This document shows, piece by piece, positions 62,116 through 64,000 of a stretch of 64,000 nt of DNA (position 1 is the first letter of the stretch; every line of letters starts with the position of its first letter). The position numbers and the translations under genes were made by a program. This stretch comes from Bartonella bovis 91-4 (GTDB lineage Bacteria; Pseudomonadota; Alphaproteobacteria; Rhizobiales; Rhizobiaceae): the NCBI RefSeq assembly GCF_000384965.1, contig NZ_CM001844.1:593341-657340 (forward strand), given 5' to 3'. A model generated the notes under the pieces. It was not told the origin of the DNA. It was given only the letters and a program-made list of their open reading frames with translations, and ran no database searches.

Positions 62116-62261
62116 TTGTGAGCACTACTTTAGTATGTTGAAATAACTTGTGGTCAGTGTCGATGAAACTTAAAAAAATATGAATGTAAATATCACATGG
62201 CAGAATTTTTGCTTATGTTGATTTTTGGTTTTGTACCCTTTTGTATTATTTGGAGATCATT

Positions 62262-63077
62262 TTGTCTAATCTTGTTTCTCGTATTCTGACAGCTTTTGTT
62301 TTTGGCACTATTGCTTTGTGCTTGACATGGTTTGGAGGAGTTTTATTTTTTTTATTTGTGTGGGGAATTGGGGGCTTTATTCTTTATGAATGGGTTAACA
62401 TCACCAAAGAAAAATGGAGAACTTCACAAAAAATACTAGCTGGGATTTTTTATTTGATTTTTGGTTTATTTTTAACGTTAACAGCATCTGCTCTATTGAT
62501 CTTTAGTGGTTTAGTGGTTTTAGCAGCACTGTTAAGTATTGGATCTCTTGGAAATATTGGTTGGGTTTTTTGTGGTTTTTTGTATGCATCCGTTCCTGTC
62601 GTGGCCTTATCCTTTTTACGAGGTCATGAAATATTAGGATTTTGGGTAGTTATTTTTTTATTTGTGGTTGTATGGGGAACAGATATTATTGCATATTTTG
62701 GTGGTCGTACATTTCGTGGTCCAAAATTAGCACCACGGTTTTCGCCTAATAAGACATGGTCAGGGGCAATTAGCGGTACGCTTGCCGGAATTTTGGGTGG
62801 TATATTAGTTGCTTTTTGGGTTTTTGACAAAAGCCCAGCAAATTTTTTTATGCCATTACTTGCTTTAATTTTATCAATTATTTCACAAATAAGTGATTTA
62901 GGACAATCATGGCTGAAAAGGCGATTTTCTGTTAAAAACTCTAGTTCTTTATTACCTGGACATGGTGGATTTATGGATCGTATGGATGGGTTAGTTGGTG
63001 CTTCTTTTTTTCTATATATCATTGGTTCATTTATATCTGGTATGAACACACCTTTTAATTTTTTTTATATGATTTAA
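62262..63077 (+). CDS. cdsA: Phosphatidate cytidylyltransferase
   Basis: CdsA makes CDP-diacylglycerol from phosphatidate and CTP in the inner membrane, the branch point for all phospholipids. The start is TTG 62262 (MSNLVSRILTAF) with GGAG at 62252-62255. The 271-residue product has about seven hydrophobic helices and the CDS signature SWLKRRFSVKNSS followed by LPGHGGFMDRMDG. The signature normally has KD where this has KN (N226), a single-base change. The decayed uppS lies immediately upstream and rseP 16 bases downstream. No dxr lies between cdsA and rseP. Confidence 0.94.
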   Translation: MSNLVSRILTAFVFGTIALCLTWFGGVLFFLFVWGIGGFILYEWVNITKEKWRTSQKILAGIFYLIFGLFLTLTASALLIFSGLVVLAALLSIGSLGNIGWVFCGFLYASVPVVALSFLRGHEILGFWVVIFLFVVVWGTDIIAYFGGRTFRGPKLAPRFSPNKTWSGAISGTLAGILGGILVAFWVFDKSPANFFMPLLALILSIISQISDLGQSWLKRRFSVKNSSSLLPGHGGFMDRMDGLVGASFFLYIIGSFISGMNTPFNFFYMI

Positions 63078-63093
63078 ATTGGGGGAGGGCATT

Positions 63094-64000
63094 TTGGAAT
63101 TTTTTCATCATATATTTAGTGTAGGGGGATTGTTTTTAAGGGGGGTAGGTATTGTTTTCGTTATTATGGTTATCATTTTTGTACATGAAATGGGCCATTA
63201 TCTTATTGGGCGATGGTGCGGTATTAAGGTATCAGTTTTTTCGCTTGGATTTGGGCCGCAAATATTCAGTTATACAGACAAATATGGTACACAGTGGCGT
63301 TTAGCACTTATTTTGTTGGGAGGGTATGTAAAATTTGTAGGGGATAGAGATGTGACAAGTATGCTATCATCACAATCTTTTCCACAAGTACGTGGTTCAT
63401 TTGCGAGTGCTCATGCTTGGAAAAGAGCAGCGACTGTTTTTGCCGGTCCTTTATCTAATATCCTTTTTACCATTATTGTTTTAACATTTTTTTTCTTTTC
63501 TTATGGACGTGTCGCCATTGAACCTGTTGTTGGATCTTTGGTAAAAGACGCTCCTGCTGTTCAAGCTGGTTTGGTATTAGGCGATCGTTTTGTTGAAATG
63601 GATGGTCGGCGGGTTGAAAGTTTTGAAGAGTTGATAGCTTATGTAACTTTTCATGGTGAAGATCCTATAGAATTTAAATTAGAACGTATGGGGCAGGTGT
63701 TTAAAACAGTCATTACACCAATAATGACTGAGAGGGATGATGGGTTTGGCAATCGGGTTCGAGTTGGTATGATCGGTGTGGGAGCACCTGTTGATCCAGC
63801 TAATCCTACACGTTTAGATCAAGCTTATGAGAAACATATTCATTATAATTTTTTGGGAGCGGTGAGAGAGGCATCAAAACGTGCAGCATTTATCATTACT
63901 CAAACAGTTCTTTTTGTTAGTCGTTTGATGGAGGGGCGAGAAGATCGTTGTCAGTTAAGTGGCCCTTCTAAGACTGTTAAAATTGCTTGGCAGATTAGTG
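63094..64000 (+). CDS. rseP: RseP-type intramembrane zinc metalloprotease, N-terminal part (3' end outside window)
   Basis: A site-2 protease of the inner membrane that cleaves anti-sigma factors or signal-peptide remnants. The start is TTG 63094, the first codon after a very strong ribosome binding site (GGGGGAGGG at 63080-63088). About 302 residues are in the window. The zinc motif HEMGH is at residues 31-35 inside the first membrane helix, followed by SVFSLGFGPQIFS, LLGGYVKF, a second helix after FAGPLSNILF, and a PDZ domain (PVVGSLVKDAPAVQAGLVLGD). The second metal-ligand motif near the C-terminus lies beyond the window end. Confidence 0.95.
   Translation, partial: MEFFHHIFSVGGLFLRGVGIVFVIMVIIFVHEMGHYLIGRWCGIKVSVFSLGFGPQIFSYTDKYGTQWRLALILLGGYVKFVGDRDVTSMLSSQSFPQVRGSFASAHAWKRAATVFAGPLSNILFTIIVLTFFFFSYGRVAIEPVVGSLVKDAPAVQAGLVLGDRFVEMDGRRVESFEELIAYVTFHGEDPIEFKLERMGQVFKTVITPIMTERDDGFGNRVRVGMIGVGAPVDPANPTRLDQAYEKHIHYNFLGAVREASKRAAFIITQTVLFVSRLMEGREDRCQLSGPSKTVKIAWQIS

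Overview
This window is a low-GC stretch of alphaproteobacterial chromosome, almost certainly from Bartonella or a very close relative. The evidence is the gene order (pyrG-kdsA-eno-ftsB-pdhABC-lpdA-lipA; clpP-clpX-lon-hup; tRNA-Tyr/tRNA-Gly-tuf-tRNA-Trp-secE-nusG-rplKAJL-rpoBC; rpsB-tsf-pyrH-frr-cdsA-rseP), a RirA iron regulator, an NtrY/NtrX pair, a fused IspDF, an EipB-type envelope protein and AT-rich, decaying intergenic DNA. I see no insertion sequence, prophage, CRISPR array or secretion locus. This is core, housekeeping chromosome.

Layout. 1-11300: central metabolism, with the 3' part of pyrG, kdsA, enolase, a TM2-domain protein, an FtsB-like divisome protein, the whole pyruvate dehydrogenase complex (E1alpha, E1beta carrying its own lipoyl domain, E2, E3), lipoyl synthase and a COQ10/RatA-like protein. 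11300-18600: a decayed cinA, ispDF and rirA on the minus strand, then ntrY-ntrX-trkA on the plus strand. 18600-24800: a 0.9-kb gene-free stretch, then the protease block clpP, clpX, lon, and hup with a strong terminator. 25200-33400: trmFO, tRNA-Leu, trigger factor, gatB, a tiny membrane ORF overlapping the NDUFA12-like gene, a DUF2155 protein, a lipoprotein, a rhomboid protease and an rlmB-type rRNA methyltransferase. 33500-47740: the translation/transcription supercluster, closed by a terminator after rpoC. 48400-57990: accessory housekeeping genes (nitroreductase, serine dehydratase, DacA-SPOR, ClpS-ClpA, HIT, RidA, EipB). 58100-64000: rpsB, tsf, pyrH, frr, a clearly decayed uppS, cdsA and the 5' part of rseP.

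How the genes work together. PDH subunits, LpdA and LipA (which builds the lipoyl cofactor) form one functional block. ClpX/ClpP and ClpS/ClpA with Lon supply cytoplasmic proteolysis. The 33.5-47.7 kb block supplies elongation factor Tu, matched tRNAs, ribosomal stalk proteins and RNA polymerase core. The 58-64 kb block joins translation factors to envelope lipid synthesis.

The most notable observations are two gene remnants found by reading untranslated gaps in all frames: uppS (61444-62115, plus strand), normally essential for peptidoglycan carrier lipid, and the C-terminal part of cinA (11561-11694, minus strand). Others are a probable ATT start codon for ispDF, a KD-to-KN change in the CdsA signature, an NtrX without the GAFTGA loop, and strong perfect inverted repeats between tRNA-Gly and tuf. 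I did not find a clearly new multi-gene system.
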